The position numbers were made by a program, and so were the translations under genes. Positions 19,682 through 28,256 of a DNA stretch of 64,000 bases are shown piece by piece. Every line of letters starts with the position of its first letter. Position 1 is the stretch's first letter. Source of the DNA: Pseudomonas baltica (GTDB lineage: Bacteria; Pseudomonadota; Gammaproteobacteria; Pseudomonadales; Pseudomonadaceae); NCBI RefSeq assembly GCF_031880315.1, contig NZ_CP134771.1, positions 5,275,001 through 5,339,000 of the forward strand. The letters run 5' to 3'. A model generated the notes under the pieces. It worked only from the letters and a program-made list of their open reading frames with translations, was not told the origin of the DNA and did not search any database.

Positions 19682-21079
19682 TCAATCGAAATCCTCATGC
19701 CGCGGCCGCTTGACGCCATTGGCGATCAGTTGCGCCAGCTCGGTGATCTTGCCCAGATCATCCGGCAGGCGGCTGATGGCCACGCGCAGCCCGGCCGGGT
19801 GCCCCGTGCCGATAAAGCAATGCGAGCCACTGCCCAGCACGACGCCCTGGGACGCCAGGCTGACAATGGCCGCCGTTTCATCGGCCACCGGCAACCACAG
19901 GGTCAGGCCGCTGCCTTCTTCGACGGGCACGCCTTGTTCGATCAACGCCTGGGCCAGTGCATGACGGCGCCAGGCGTAGGTGCTGCGGGCGCGTTCAAGG
20001 GTGGCGACGGCGCCGGGATCGGTCAGCAACCAGGCCAGCGCACCTTGGAAAATCCGGCTGGTCATGGCCACGCGATCGCTGCGGTAGGCCTCGATGGCCT
20101 GGATGATCCGAGCCGAACCGCCCAGCACCGAGGTGCGCAAATCGACCCCGAAGGCTCGGCAATAGGCGCGTACCAGTAAAGTCCGCTGCGGCAGGCGTTC
20201 GCTCATGCTGTGGGCGGCGGCGGTGGACACCGTGCCCATGTGATCGTCCTCGAGTATCACCACCTCGGGGTGGCCCTCCAGCACCTCGGCCAGTGCATCG
20301 CGGCGCTCGGCAGTCAGGGCCGAGCCGCTGGGCAACTGTGCGCGCAATTGATACAGGACCACGCTGGGGCCTTGCTCGAGCGCGGCCTGCAACGCCGCCG
20401 GCAGAGGCCCTTGCTGGTCGCAGGCCATGGCAATGGCCTCGACCTTGAGCAACTCCAGCAAGCCCAGCAGGCGCGGGCTGGTCGGGTGTTCGATGGCGAT
20501 GCGATCGCCAGGCCGGGTCGCCGCCTGCAATGCCAGCAGCATGCCCTCGGTACCGCCGCCCGCGGTGGTCCAGTCCTCGGCGCTGCCCGGCCACGTGGCG
20601 GCGACGGCGGCGCGCAACGGTTCGATCAAGTGTTCTTTTTCGGCCGCATGCAGGTGGGTGACCTGCAAGCCGGCGGCCAGGGCGGGCGCCAAGTCCGGCT
20701 GCAATGCCGGGTCGGCGCTGCCGCGGGATAAATCAGTGGCCGACCAGCTGTGCTCGGTGGCCTGCAACCATTGCCGCGGCGCCAGGCCCAGGTTGTGAGT
20801 GTTTGGGGTATCGGCGGCGTTGCCCGCAGTATCGCAGACCACCGTACCGCCCCGACGCCGGCTTTCGATCAGGCCGCGGCCACGCAAACTGCTCCACGCG
20901 GCGGCCACGGTGCCGGCGCTGGTGCCCATCGCACTGGCGAAATCCCGCACCGTCGGCAAGCGCGCACCCTGGGCGATATCGCCTGCGCGAATCAGCTGCG
21001 CCACCGAGGCGGCGATGATATCGCTGGCGGGGGAAGGGATCTGGCTGGCAAGCCACTGGCTGTCGATGAACTGACCCAC
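19682..21079 (-). CDS. MocR-type GntR regulator lacking the PLP lysine
   Basis: A 465-residue protein with an N-terminal GntR winged helix (about residues 15-82, RLPTVRDFASAMGTSAGTVAAAWSSL) and a C-terminal aminotransferase class I/II domain (about 120-465). In MocR regulators that domain binds PLP through a lysine in a motif like SKAFGPDLR. Here it reads CRAFGVDLR, and codon 20156-20158 is CGA on the coding strand, an arginine. The usual NPTG is also changed (LPSG), while EDDH is kept. The GTG at 21079 is chosen: GGAG lies 6 nt before it, and an upstream GTG at 21166 would put a palindrome inside the gene. It is divergent from the ABC operon at 21390. Confidence 0.88.
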   Translation of the reverse strand: MGQFIDSQWLASQIPSPASDIIAASVAQLIRAGDIAQGARLPTVRDFASAMGTSAGTVAAAWSSLRGRGLIESRRRGGTVVCDTAGNAADTPNTHNLGLAPRQWLQATEHSWSATDLSRGSADPALQPDLAPALAAGLQVTHLHAAEKEHLIEPLRAAVAATWPGSAEDWTTAGGGTEGMLLALQAATRPGDRIAIEHPTSPRLLGLLELLKVEAIAMACDQQGPLPAALQAALEQGPSVVLYQLRAQLPSGSALTAERRDALAEVLEGHPEVVILEDDHMGTVSTAAAHSMSERLPQRTLLVRAYCRAFGVDLRTSVLGGSARIIQAIEAYRSDRVAMTSRIFQGALAWLLTDPGAVATLERARSTYAWRRHALAQALIEQGVPVEEGSGLTLWLPVADETAAIVSLASQGVVLGSGSHCFIGTGHPAGLRVAISRLPDDLGKITELAQLIANGVKRPRHEDFD

Positions 21080-21133
21080 GTACGTCTCCGATGCGGTCGC
21101 TTGAGCGGGTTTGAAATCCGGTATGGAAGTACC

Positions 21134-21153
21134 TGAACATAATCTTATGTTCA
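21134..21153. promoter_or_regulatory. Palindrome TGAACATAA-TC-TTATGTTCA
   Basis: A perfect 9-bp inverted repeat with a 2-nt centre. It lies 55 bp upstream of the chosen mocR-like start and shares its half-site with the motif cluster at 21257-21295. It is a likely autoregulatory operator of the MocR protein. Confidence 0.6.
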
Positions 21154-21256
21154 AAAAGTGCGCCACAGAATAACAGCAACCTTGCGCTTCGATGCAATCC
21201 CCCCGGTGGTCATCAAGCCAAATAGATGCCCTGTGCGCGCTGATTTATTTTTGTTC

Positions 21257-21295
21257 TGAACATAACCGTAAATGGTTATGAGGTAATGAACATTA
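21257..21295 (+). promoter_or_regulatory. Direct repeats TGAACATAA / TGAACATTA with an internal palindrome
   Basis: TGAACATAA (21257-21265) and TGAACATTA (21287-21295) are direct repeats 30 bp apart, about three helical turns. Between them CATAACC (21261-21267) and GGTTATG (21274-21280) form a 7-bp inverted repeat. The second copy ends 5 bp before the -35 box, the usual place for an activator. It matches the half-site near the mocR-like gene. Confidence 0.6.
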
Positions 21296-21300
21296 GGTAT

Positions 21301-21329
21301 TTGGACGGCCTGCCATGGCTCCCTATAGT
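21301..21329 (+). promoter_or_regulatory. Predicted sigma-70 promoter of the Dpp-type operon
   Basis: TTGGAC (21301-21306) and TATAGT (21324-21329) are separated by exactly 17 bp, close to the sigma-70 consensus. The permease start is 61 bp downstream. The repeated TGAACATWA sites sit directly upstream. Confidence 0.6.
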
Positions 21330-21389
21330 GCTGCGCAAACAGGGGGCAGCGCCCGCAGCGACTGCCCAGGCGAGACGGATCCACCGTAG

Positions 21390-22310
21390 ATGAAGAAATA
21401 CCTGCTGTTACGCATAGGCTCCGCGCTGGTGACACTCTGGCTGATGTCGGTGCTGGTCTTCGTCAGCGTGCGCCTGATCGGTGACCCGACTCACTTGCTG
21501 CTTCCGCCCGAAGCCACTGCCCATGATCGCGACGTGCTGCGCGAGCAGATGGGCCTGAACAAACCGCTGCCGATCCAGTACGCGATCTACGCTGGCAACC
21601 TGCTGCGCGGTGACGTCGGCACCTCGTTCATCACCGGCCAGTCGGCAGTCGCCGTGCTGGTGCCGCGCATCGTGCCGAGCCTGTTGCTGGCCGGTACCGC
21701 GTTGTTGATCAGCCTGATCCTGGGCGTGCCCGCCGGTATTGCCGCCGCGCAACGGCCCCAGGGCAAGGTCGCGCGCATCACCGACCTGCTGGCGACCTTC
21801 GGCCTGGCGGCGCCGGCCTTTCTGGTGGCGCTGCTGTTGATCCGCTGGCTGTCGGTCGACCTGCGCTGGCTGCCCACCAACGGCTACGGCACGCTCGCCC
21901 ATCTGGTCATTCCGGCCCTGTCGTTGAGCCTGTATTCGACGGCCGCGCTGTACAAACTTACCCAGTCGACCATGACCGACATCCTGCGCGCCGACTTCAT
22001 CCGTTTTGCGCGCATCAAGGGTATCTCGCAGCGCTCGGTGATTTTCAAGCACGCACTGAAGAGCGCCAGCCTGCCGATCCTGACGTTCTCGGCGTCGCAA
22101 TTCGGCTTGCTGATCGCCGGCGCCGTGTCGGTGGAAGTGATCTTCGGTTGGCCCGGCATCGGTGGCGCAATGGTCGATGCGATTTCCCAATTCGACTACA
22201 CCGTGATCCAGGCTGTGGCGCTGGTGGTGGTGCTGTTGTTCGTGCTCATCAATCTCATCGTCGACGTTCTGTACGGTTGGCTCGACCCGAGGATTCGTCT
22301 TGCGAATTGA
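21390..22310 (+). CDS. ABC transporter permease, DppB family
   Basis: A 306-residue inner-membrane permease of the peptide/nickel (DppB/OppB) family. The typical N-terminal segment (MKKYLLLRIGSALVTLWLMS) is followed by a periplasmic part with LLREQMGLNKPLPIQY-like sequence (about residues 49-65) and five further membrane segments. The EAA-type loop reads IRFARIKGISQRSVIFKHAL (about 206-225). It is the first gene of an operon with DppC-, DppD- and DppF-type partners. Besides peptides and nickel, this family imports glutathione, opines, cyanuric-acid-like and other small organics. Confidence 0.92.
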   Translation: MKKYLLLRIGSALVTLWLMSVLVFVSVRLIGDPTHLLLPPEATAHDRDVLREQMGLNKPLPIQYAIYAGNLLRGDVGTSFITGQSAVAVLVPRIVPSLLLAGTALLISLILGVPAGIAAAQRPQGKVARITDLLATFGLAAPAFLVALLLIRWLSVDLRWLPTNGYGTLAHLVIPALSLSLYSTAALYKLTQSTMTDILRADFIRFARIKGISQRSVIFKHALKSASLPILTFSASQFGLLIAGAVSVEVIFGWPGIGGAMVDAISQFDYTVIQAVALVVVLLFVLINLIVDVLYGWLDPRIRLAN

Positions 22311-23121
22311 TCGTTATCTGGCGCCGGCCTTTCTCGCCGTCGTGGTGCTGGGCGCGCTCTTCGCACCGTGGCTGCCGTTGTTCGACCGCGACGCCATCGA
22401 CCTGGCCTCGGCACTGCAACCGCCGTCGAGCCTGCACTGGTTCGGCACCGACAACCTGGGCCGGGACACCTTCACGCGGGTGATCTACGGCAGCCGCACG
22501 TCGCTGTCCATCGTGGTGGCCGCGGTAGTTGCCGGCGGTGGCCTGGGCTGCCTGCTGGGCTTGCTGGCCGGTTATCGCGGCGGCTGGTTCGACGCCATCA
22601 TCATGCGCGCCGCCGACCTGCAGTACAGCCTGCCGCCCGTGATCCTCGCGCTGGTAGCGACGGTGGCGCTGGGCACCGGCATGTTCAATCTGGTCATGGC
22701 GATTTCCTTGGCCACTTGGCCGCGTTTCGCGCGCATCGTGCGGGCCGAGGCATTGCACCTGCGTCAGCGCGATTTCGTGTTGCTTGCCGAACTTGGCGGC
22801 GCCTCGGTGGCGCGGGTGCTCTGGCACCACTTGCTGCCAAACATGCTGACGACGGTGATGCTCCTGGTCACCCTCGACATCGGCTTGATCGTCACCCTTG
22901 AAGCGACCTTGAGTTTCCTCGGCCTGGGCGTGCAACCGCCGGACCCGTCGTGGGGCACCATGATCGCCGATGGTCGCGGCTACCTGAGCCAGGCCTGGTG
23001 GCTGACGGCGATGCCAGGGGCGGTGCTGGTCCTTACCATTCTGGCGGTCAACGCCACCGGCAAGGTATTGCGCACGCGCAGTGAACAGCGCGGTCAACAC
23101 ATGGAGGTGGCGCTTGTCTGA
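22300..23121 (+). CDS. ABC transporter permease, DppC family
   Basis: A 273-residue permease partner of the DppB-like protein. It has the DppC hallmark HWFGTDNLGRDTFTRVIYG (about residues 46-64), several membrane segments, and the ATPase-contacting loop RQRDFVLLAELGGASVARVLWHHL (about 154-178). The C-terminal GLGVQPPDPSWGTMIADGRGYL is also typical. The start is TTG at 22300, overlapping dppB by 11 bp, with GAGG 7 nt upstream. The ATPase gene starts inside its 3' end. Confidence 0.92.
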   Translation: MRIDRYLAPAFLAVVVLGALFAPWLPLFDRDAIDLASALQPPSSLHWFGTDNLGRDTFTRVIYGSRTSLSIVVAAVVAGGGLGCLLGLLAGYRGGWFDAIIMRAADLQYSLPPVILALVATVALGTGMFNLVMAISLATWPRFARIVRAEALHLRQRDFVLLAELGGASVARVLWHHLLPNMLTTVMLLVTLDIGLIVTLEATLSFLGLGVQPPDPSWGTMIADGRGYLSQAWWLTAMPGAVLVLTILAVNATGKVLRTRSEQRGQHMEVALV

Positions 23122-24121
23122 ACCTGTGCTGGAAGTCAAAAACCTCAGCGTCGAGATCGCCACCTCGAGCGGGTTGATTCGCCCGGTCGACGACGTGAGC
23201 TTCAAGGTCGAGGCCGGGCGCACCCTGGCGCTGGTCGGTGAGTCGGGCTCGGGCAAATCCCTGAGCTGCCTGTCGCTGCTGCGGGTCTTGCCCCACGGCG
23301 CACGGGTGGTCGGTGGTCAGGTGAGGTTCGAAGGCCAGAACCTGCTGGACCTGCCCGAGGCCGCGATGCACCGCCTGCGAGGCAGCCGCATCGGCACCGT
23401 GTTGCAGGATCCGCACACCTCGCTCGATCCGCTGTTCACGGTCGGTCAGCAGATCAGCGAGATCATCCAGTACCAGCAGGCGCCGGCCCAAGGCGTCGCT
23501 CGCGAGCGCAGCATCGAGGCCATGCGTCGCGTGCACATTCCTGCGCCCGCCGAGCGCTACAACAGTTACCCGCATCAGTTTTCTGGGGGCATGCGCCAGC
23601 GCGCTGCGATCGCCATGGCGGTGGCCTGCACCCCCAGCCTGTTGATCGCCGACGAACCGACCACGGCGCTGGACGTGACCTTGCGCATGCAGGTGCTGCG
23701 CCTGCTCGCCGAACTGCAGGCCGAGCAGCGCATGGCGATGCTGTTCGTCACCCACGACCTGCATATCGTCCGGTACTTCTGCGACGACGTCGCGGTGATG
23801 TACGCCGGGCGTATCGTCGAGCAAGGCCCGGTCGAGCAGGTGTTCGAGGCGCCGGCCCATCCCTACACGGCATCGCTGCTGCAGGCGATCCCCAAACTCT
23901 CGCGGCGGCGTACCCGTTTGCTGGCGATCGATGGCCAGCCGCCGGCGTTCTCCGCTTTGCCGAGCGGCTGCCGGTTCGCGCCGCGCTGCCCATTGGCCGA
24001 GGCCCGTTGCCATGCGCAATACCCCGACTGGCAGCCGCGAGCCACGGCAGGTCAGACCCACAGCGGTGCCGCGTGCTGGCGCAGCCAGGAATTGCTCGAC
24101 GGACATGTGAACATTCAATGA
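23114..24121 (+). CDS. ABC transporter ATP-binding protein, DppD family
   Basis: A 335-residue ATPase with Walker A GESGSGKS (about residues 42-49), signature FSGGMRQRAAIAMA (about 155-168), Walker B LLIADEPTTALD and switch TTHD-type VTHDLHIV. The C-terminal oligopeptide/dipeptide domain carries the cysteines of RFAPRCPLAEARCH seen in Dpp/Opp ATPases. The TTG at 23114 is chosen because a strong GGAGG lies 6 nt before it, whereas the ATG at 23081 has none. It overlaps the permease gene by 8 bp and the next ATPase gene by 4 bp. Confidence 0.92.
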   Translation: MSEPVLEVKNLSVEIATSSGLIRPVDDVSFKVEAGRTLALVGESGSGKSLSCLSLLRVLPHGARVVGGQVRFEGQNLLDLPEAAMHRLRGSRIGTVLQDPHTSLDPLFTVGQQISEIIQYQQAPAQGVARERSIEAMRRVHIPAPAERYNSYPHQFSGGMRQRAAIAMAVACTPSLLIADEPTTALDVTLRMQVLRLLAELQAEQRMAMLFVTHDLHIVRYFCDDVAVMYAGRIVEQGPVEQVFEAPAHPYTASLLQAIPKLSRRRTRLLAIDGQPPAFSALPSGCRFAPRCPLAEARCHAQYPDWQPRATAGQTHSGAACWRSQELLDGHVNIQ

Positions 24122-25068
24122 GTGCGTTTATTTCCCTCAACGACCTGCGCAAGGTCTACCGAGTCGGCGGCGGCATCATTCGCGCCGGCCAGCCACTGCA
24201 CGCGGTGCGCGGAGTGTCGCTGGACGTCCCGCGCGGCGCCACCTATGGCCTGGTCGGCGAGTCGGGCTCGGGCAAGAGCACCGTGGCCAAGATGGTCATG
24301 GGGGCCGAACGTCCCAGCGCCGGCACGGTGCACATCGACGGTCGGCTCATGGATGGCCGCAAGCAGTCGCTGGCCTGGCTGCGCACCTGTCTGCAACCGG
24401 TGTTGCAGGACCCCTACGGTTCACTCAATCCGACCTTGCGGGTACGGGAGCTGATCGACGAGCCGCTGCGCATCCATCGCAAGGACCTCACAGCGCGCCA
24501 ATTGATCCTGCAGGTCAACAACCTGATGGACAAAGTCGGTCTGCCGACCTCCCTGGCGTCGCGTCATCCCGGCGAGTTGAGCGGCGGCCAGAAGCAACGC
24601 GTGGCCATCGCCCGCGCCCTGGCCCTGGCGCCGCAATGCCTGGTGCTCGACGAGCCGGTGTCGGCGCTCGACGTCTCGGTGCAGGCCCAGGTACTCAATC
24701 TGCTGCACGACATGCAAGCGGCCAGCGGCCTGACCTATCTGCTGATTTCCCACGACCTGGCGGTGGTCGCGCACATGAGCGACCACGTCGGCGTGATGTA
24801 CCTCGGCGCCCTGCAAGAGCAAGGCCCGGTGGATGCGGTGCTGGAGTCGCCCCGTCACCCCTACACCCGCGCCTTGATCGCGGCGGCCGAGCCGATCCGC
24901 GGCAGCCTCACCGAAGCCTTGCAAGGCGAGGTGCCATCGCCGCTGCGACCGCCCTCGGGTTGTGCGTTCCATCCTCGGTGCCCGGCGGCGACCCAACGCT
25001 GCCGCGAACAGGCGCCGCTGCTGCGGCCAGTGGCACCGGCGCATTTCGCGGCCTGCCACCACGCTTGA
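24118..25068 (+). CDS. ABC transporter ATP-binding protein, DppF family
   Basis: A 316-residue ATPase, the second of the pair. Walker A is GESGSGKST (about residues 48-56), the signature is LSGGQKQRVAIARAL (about 157-171), and Walker B is CLVLDEPVSALD. The DppF-type sequence PVLQDPYGSLNPTL (about 93-106) and a C-terminal FHPRCPAATQRC confirm the peptide/opine/nickel subfamily. It starts in an ATGA overlap with the dppD-like gene. A 42-bp gap leads to the binding-protein gene. Confidence 0.92.
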   Translation: MSAFISLNDLRKVYRVGGGIIRAGQPLHAVRGVSLDVPRGATYGLVGESGSGKSTVAKMVMGAERPSAGTVHIDGRLMDGRKQSLAWLRTCLQPVLQDPYGSLNPTLRVRELIDEPLRIHRKDLTARQLILQVNNLMDKVGLPTSLASRHPGELSGGQKQRVAIARALALAPQCLVLDEPVSALDVSVQAQVLNLLHDMQAASGLTYLLISHDLAVVAHMSDHVGVMYLGALQEQGPVDAVLESPRHPYTRALIAAAEPIRGSLTEALQGEVPSPLRPPSGCAFHPRCPAATQRCREQAPLLRPVAPAHFAACHHA

Positions 25069-25110
25069 TACCTGTCATTCACCCATTGACTGCTGCCACG
25101 GAAAATCACC

Positions 25111-26721
25111 ATGACGGACAAAGACCACAATACCGAACACCACGGCCCGAGCCGCCTGGGCCGCCGCAGCTTGCTGAAGGCCTCGATGGCCATGGCCGCC
25201 GTGGCCGGCCTGGGCAGCGCCTCGGGCGTGTGGGCGGCCTCGACCCAAGGCCCGGCCGTCGACCAGGACACCCTGGTGATCGGCCTCGACAAAGGCTTCG
25301 TCAACCTCAACGGCGTGGTGGCCGGCACCGGAGATTCGGACCGCTACACGCTGCAGGTCTTCGACCGGCTATACGGTTTCGATAGCAAGGGCGTGCTGCA
25401 GCCAAGCCTCGCCACTGCCTTCGAAATCGCCCCGGATGGCCTGAGCTATACCTATCACCTGCGCCGCGGAGTCAAGTTTCACCATGGCGGCACGCTCAGC
25501 GCCGACGACGTCAAGTTCACCATGGAATTCGCCCTCGACCCGGCCAACAAGAGCGCGCGGCGGGCCTTCTTCGCGCCCTTCGTCGAGGGTGTCGAAGTTG
25601 TGGACGGCCACACCGTGCGCTTTCGTTTGCTCAAGCCCGATGGCGCATTCCACAACAAGCTGGCCGGTTACCTGCCGATCATTGCGCGTAACTACACCCT
25701 TGACGGCAAGAGCACCGAACTGAGCGCGCTGGAATTCTTCGCCCGCACCCCGGTGGCGGCCGGCCCGTATCGGGTGGTGTCGCTGAGCACCGACGGCAAC
25801 CTGCTGGAGCTGGAACGCTTTGACGATTACTGGGGCTCGAAGCCGGCGATCAAGCGCATCGTTTTCCGTGCAATCAAAGACGCAAGCAACCGCCTCAACG
25901 CTCTGCTGGCCGGCGAGATCGACCTGGTGGTCGGCGTGCCTGCGCAGGACTTCGCGCGCCTGGGCGCCTCGGCGGATTTCTTCGCAGTCGCCAACCCGGT
26001 GGCCGCTCCGCTGCTGGTGCGCCCTTACACCACCGATCCGCAACTGCCATTGGCGGACGTCAAGGTGCGCCAAGCGCTTAACTACGCGCTGGACAAGAAC
26101 GCGATCATCAAGACCGTGCTGCAGGGCATCGGCGAGCCGCTGGCCAGCGGCATCTCGCGCCACTACCCCTACGGTTTCGATCCGACCTTGCAGCCCTATG
26201 CCTATGATCCGGCCAAGGCCCGTGAATTGCTCACGGCCGCAGGTTTCGCCAAGGGCTTCACCACCAAGCTGCTGATATCCAGCGATACCCCCAAAGAGGT
26301 GGCCGAGGCGGTGGCCGCGTACTGGTCGCAAGTGGGCGTGATCGCACAGATCCAGGTGGTCGACTACGCCACCTGGACGATCTGGAACGACACCCGCCGC
26401 ACCACACCGATGACCGTGCAACAGGTGGCCAACGCCATCTACGACCCGTCGCATCCGGTGGGCGGTCTGTTCGTCAAGTCCGGGGCGTGGTCCGACTACA
26501 GCAACCCCGAGGTCGAGGCGCTGTTCGCCGAGGCCGCGCACACCAGCGACACGGCCGGGCGCAGCGCGCTGTTCCAGCGTATCAGCCGCATCCTGCACGA
26601 CGATGCGGCAGCGATTTTCATCTCAGAAATCCACCGCGTCTACGGCCGCAAGAAAAGCCTGCAGTGGGCGCCCACCGAGGGCACCGCAGCGCTGCGCTTG
26701 CTCGATGCGCACTGGGCGTAA
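25111..26721 (+). CDS. ABC substrate-binding protein, family 5, Tat-exported
   Basis: A 536-residue extracellular solute-binding protein family 5 (DppA/OppA/NikA type). The leader carries a twin-arginine motif, GRRSLLKAS (about residues 17-25), followed by a hydrophobic stretch and a signal-peptidase site near VWAA, so export by the Tat route is predicted. The mature part contains LQPSLATAFEIAPDGLSYTYHLRRGVKFHHG (about 93-123), a family-5 signature. Tat export may mean folding or cofactor loading in the cytoplasm. It is the fifth transport gene of the operon; the catabolic genes follow after 77 bp. Confidence 0.92.
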   Translation: MTDKDHNTEHHGPSRLGRRSLLKASMAMAAVAGLGSASGVWAASTQGPAVDQDTLVIGLDKGFVNLNGVVAGTGDSDRYTLQVFDRLYGFDSKGVLQPSLATAFEIAPDGLSYTYHLRRGVKFHHGGTLSADDVKFTMEFALDPANKSARRAFFAPFVEGVEVVDGHTVRFRLLKPDGAFHNKLAGYLPIIARNYTLDGKSTELSALEFFARTPVAAGPYRVVSLSTDGNLLELERFDDYWGSKPAIKRIVFRAIKDASNRLNALLAGEIDLVVGVPAQDFARLGASADFFAVANPVAAPLLVRPYTTDPQLPLADVKVRQALNYALDKNAIIKTVLQGIGEPLASGISRHYPYGFDPTLQPYAYDPAKARELLTAAGFAKGFTTKLLISSDTPKEVAEAVAAYWSQVGVIAQIQVVDYATWTIWNDTRRTTPMTVQQVANAIYDPSHPVGGLFVKSGAWSDYSNPEVEALFAEAAHTSDTAGRSALFQRISRILHDDAAAIFISEIHRVYGRKKSLQWAPTEGTAALRLLDAHWA

Positions 26722-26798
26722 GCGCCGGCATTGCCAACAGCGACGGCCGCATGCGTGGGCGTCGATGACTTAACGATCACCACTTCTACGGCACTTCA

Positions 26799-28235
26799 AT
26801 GAACACTCTTGAGCTATTGCAACAACGCGTCAACGACGACTTGCGCTTGCTGGGACCTGCGCCGGACAACTGGATACCGAGCCTGCCTGGCAGTGATCAT
26901 GACGTGGTGGTGGTCGGTGGCGGGCAGAGCGGGGTGACCACCGCCTTCGCCCTGGCCCGTGCCGGCGTGACCCGTACCTCGGTGATCGAAAGCCGCCCGC
27001 CACAGTTGACCGGCAGCTGGCGGGCCAAGGCGCGGATGCGCAACCTGCGCACCGCTAAAAGCAGTGCCGGGCCGGATCTGGATATTCCGTCGCTGACCTT
27101 CCGCGCCTGGTACGAAGCCCAGCACGGCCAGGCCGCCTACGACGCCTTGCCGCGCATCCCGACTGTGGAGTGGGCGCGCTACCTGGAGTGGCTGCGCGAG
27201 CAGACCCAGGTGGCGGTGCGCTTCGGCATCGAGCTGCTGCGCATCGAGCCCTATGAAGGGCTGTTGCGCCTGCACCTGCGCGATGGCGAGCGCACCTTCA
27301 CCGAGACCACCCGCAAGGTGGTGCTGGCCACCGGTATCGTCGGCAGCGGCGCGCCCCATATCCCGGCGCCGATCATTGCCGCACTGCCGGCCGAGATTCT
27401 CGCCCACACCGATGCGCCCATCGATTTCGCCGCCCTGGCCGGGCGTGAAGTCGCGGTTCTAGGCGCCGGCTCCGCAGCCTTCGATGCCGCCGCCACGGCG
27501 CTGGAAGCCGGCGCCGCCCACGTGCACCTGTACTGCCGCCATCCGCGCCTGGCAGCTGCCTCGAACATGGGCACGCTGAAGTACCCGGCGGCCCAGGAGA
27601 ACTTTGCCAATCTGCCGGATGCCGTGCGCTGGAAGCTGGCCTGGCATTTCCGTGAGCGCTCGCCGGGCCCGACCCCGGAAGTGGTCGCGCGGGCGACGCG
27701 TTTCGAGAATTTCACCGTGCACCTGGATGCCGCCGACCTGCAGGCCAGCTTCAATGGCCGCCAGGCCATACTCGTCAGTCGTGGTGGTCAGGTAGCGGTT
27801 GATCAGGTGATCGCCGGGACCGGTTACCAGTGCGACCTGGCCTTGCGCAGCGAACTCGCCGCCATCGCCGGCGACATCGCGCTGTGGCGTGACCGCTACG
27901 CGATTCCTGCTGCCGAGCAGCAGCGCCCCAACGCCGGTTATCCGTACCTGGGCCCGGGCTATCAGTTCCAGCCGCGCGTACCCGGTACGGCGCCGTGGAT
28001 CGAGCACATCTACTGCTTCAACTTTGCCGCGATCACCAGCTTCGGCCGGCATGTGGGCGATGTCGGCAGCATTCGTTACGGCGTGCCGCGGCTGGTGAGC
28101 CATCTGGTCAAGGACTTCTTCCTGCAGGACCTCGACCAGCAGGTCGCGCGGCTATTGAGTGAAGTGCCGGATGAACTGCGCTTCGAGGAATACGCCCACG
28201 CCATCGCCAACCCCTCTGAACATTCCGCGGGCTGA
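26799..28235 (+). CDS. FAD/NAD(P)-binding oxidoreductase (flavin monooxygenase-like)
   Basis: A 478-residue two-nucleotide-fold protein. The FAD-binding motif is VVVGGGQSGVTTAFALARAG (about residues 34-53). A second motif, VAVLGAGSAAFDAAATALEAGA (about 218-239), is for NAD(P)H. Near the C-terminus AGTGYQCDLALRSEL (about 341-355) resembles the ATGY motif of flavin monooxygenases. Such enzymes N- or S-oxygenate small molecules or carry out Baeyer-Villiger chemistry. It is followed after 21 bp by a TauD-like gene. The exact class is not certain and the substrate is unknown. Confidence 0.85.
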   Translation: MNTLELLQQRVNDDLRLLGPAPDNWIPSLPGSDHDVVVVGGGQSGVTTAFALARAGVTRTSVIESRPPQLTGSWRAKARMRNLRTAKSSAGPDLDIPSLTFRAWYEAQHGQAAYDALPRIPTVEWARYLEWLREQTQVAVRFGIELLRIEPYEGLLRLHLRDGERTFTETTRKVVLATGIVGSGAPHIPAPIIAALPAEILAHTDAPIDFAALAGREVAVLGAGSAAFDAAATALEAGAAHVHLYCRHPRLAAASNMGTLKYPAAQENFANLPDAVRWKLAWHFRERSPGPTPEVVARATRFENFTVHLDAADLQASFNGRQAILVSRGGQVAVDQVIAGTGYQCDLALRSELAAIAGDIALWRDRYAIPAAEQQRPNAGYPYLGPGYQFQPRVPGTAPWIEHIYCFNFAAITSFGRHVGDVGSIRYGVPRLVSHLVKDFFLQDLDQQVARLLSEVPDELRFEEYAHAIANPSEHSAG

Positions 28236-28256
28236 CTGCCCCAGGAGACAAGCACG

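Larger units (their letters stand above)
21080..21389. other. Divergent intergenic region (mocR-like / Dpp-type operon)
   Basis: About 310 bp without a gene. It holds a palindrome near the mocR-like gene, a second motif cluster near the operon and a good sigma-70 promoter for the operon, each listed separately. It is more AT-rich than its surroundings. Confidence 0.7.
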
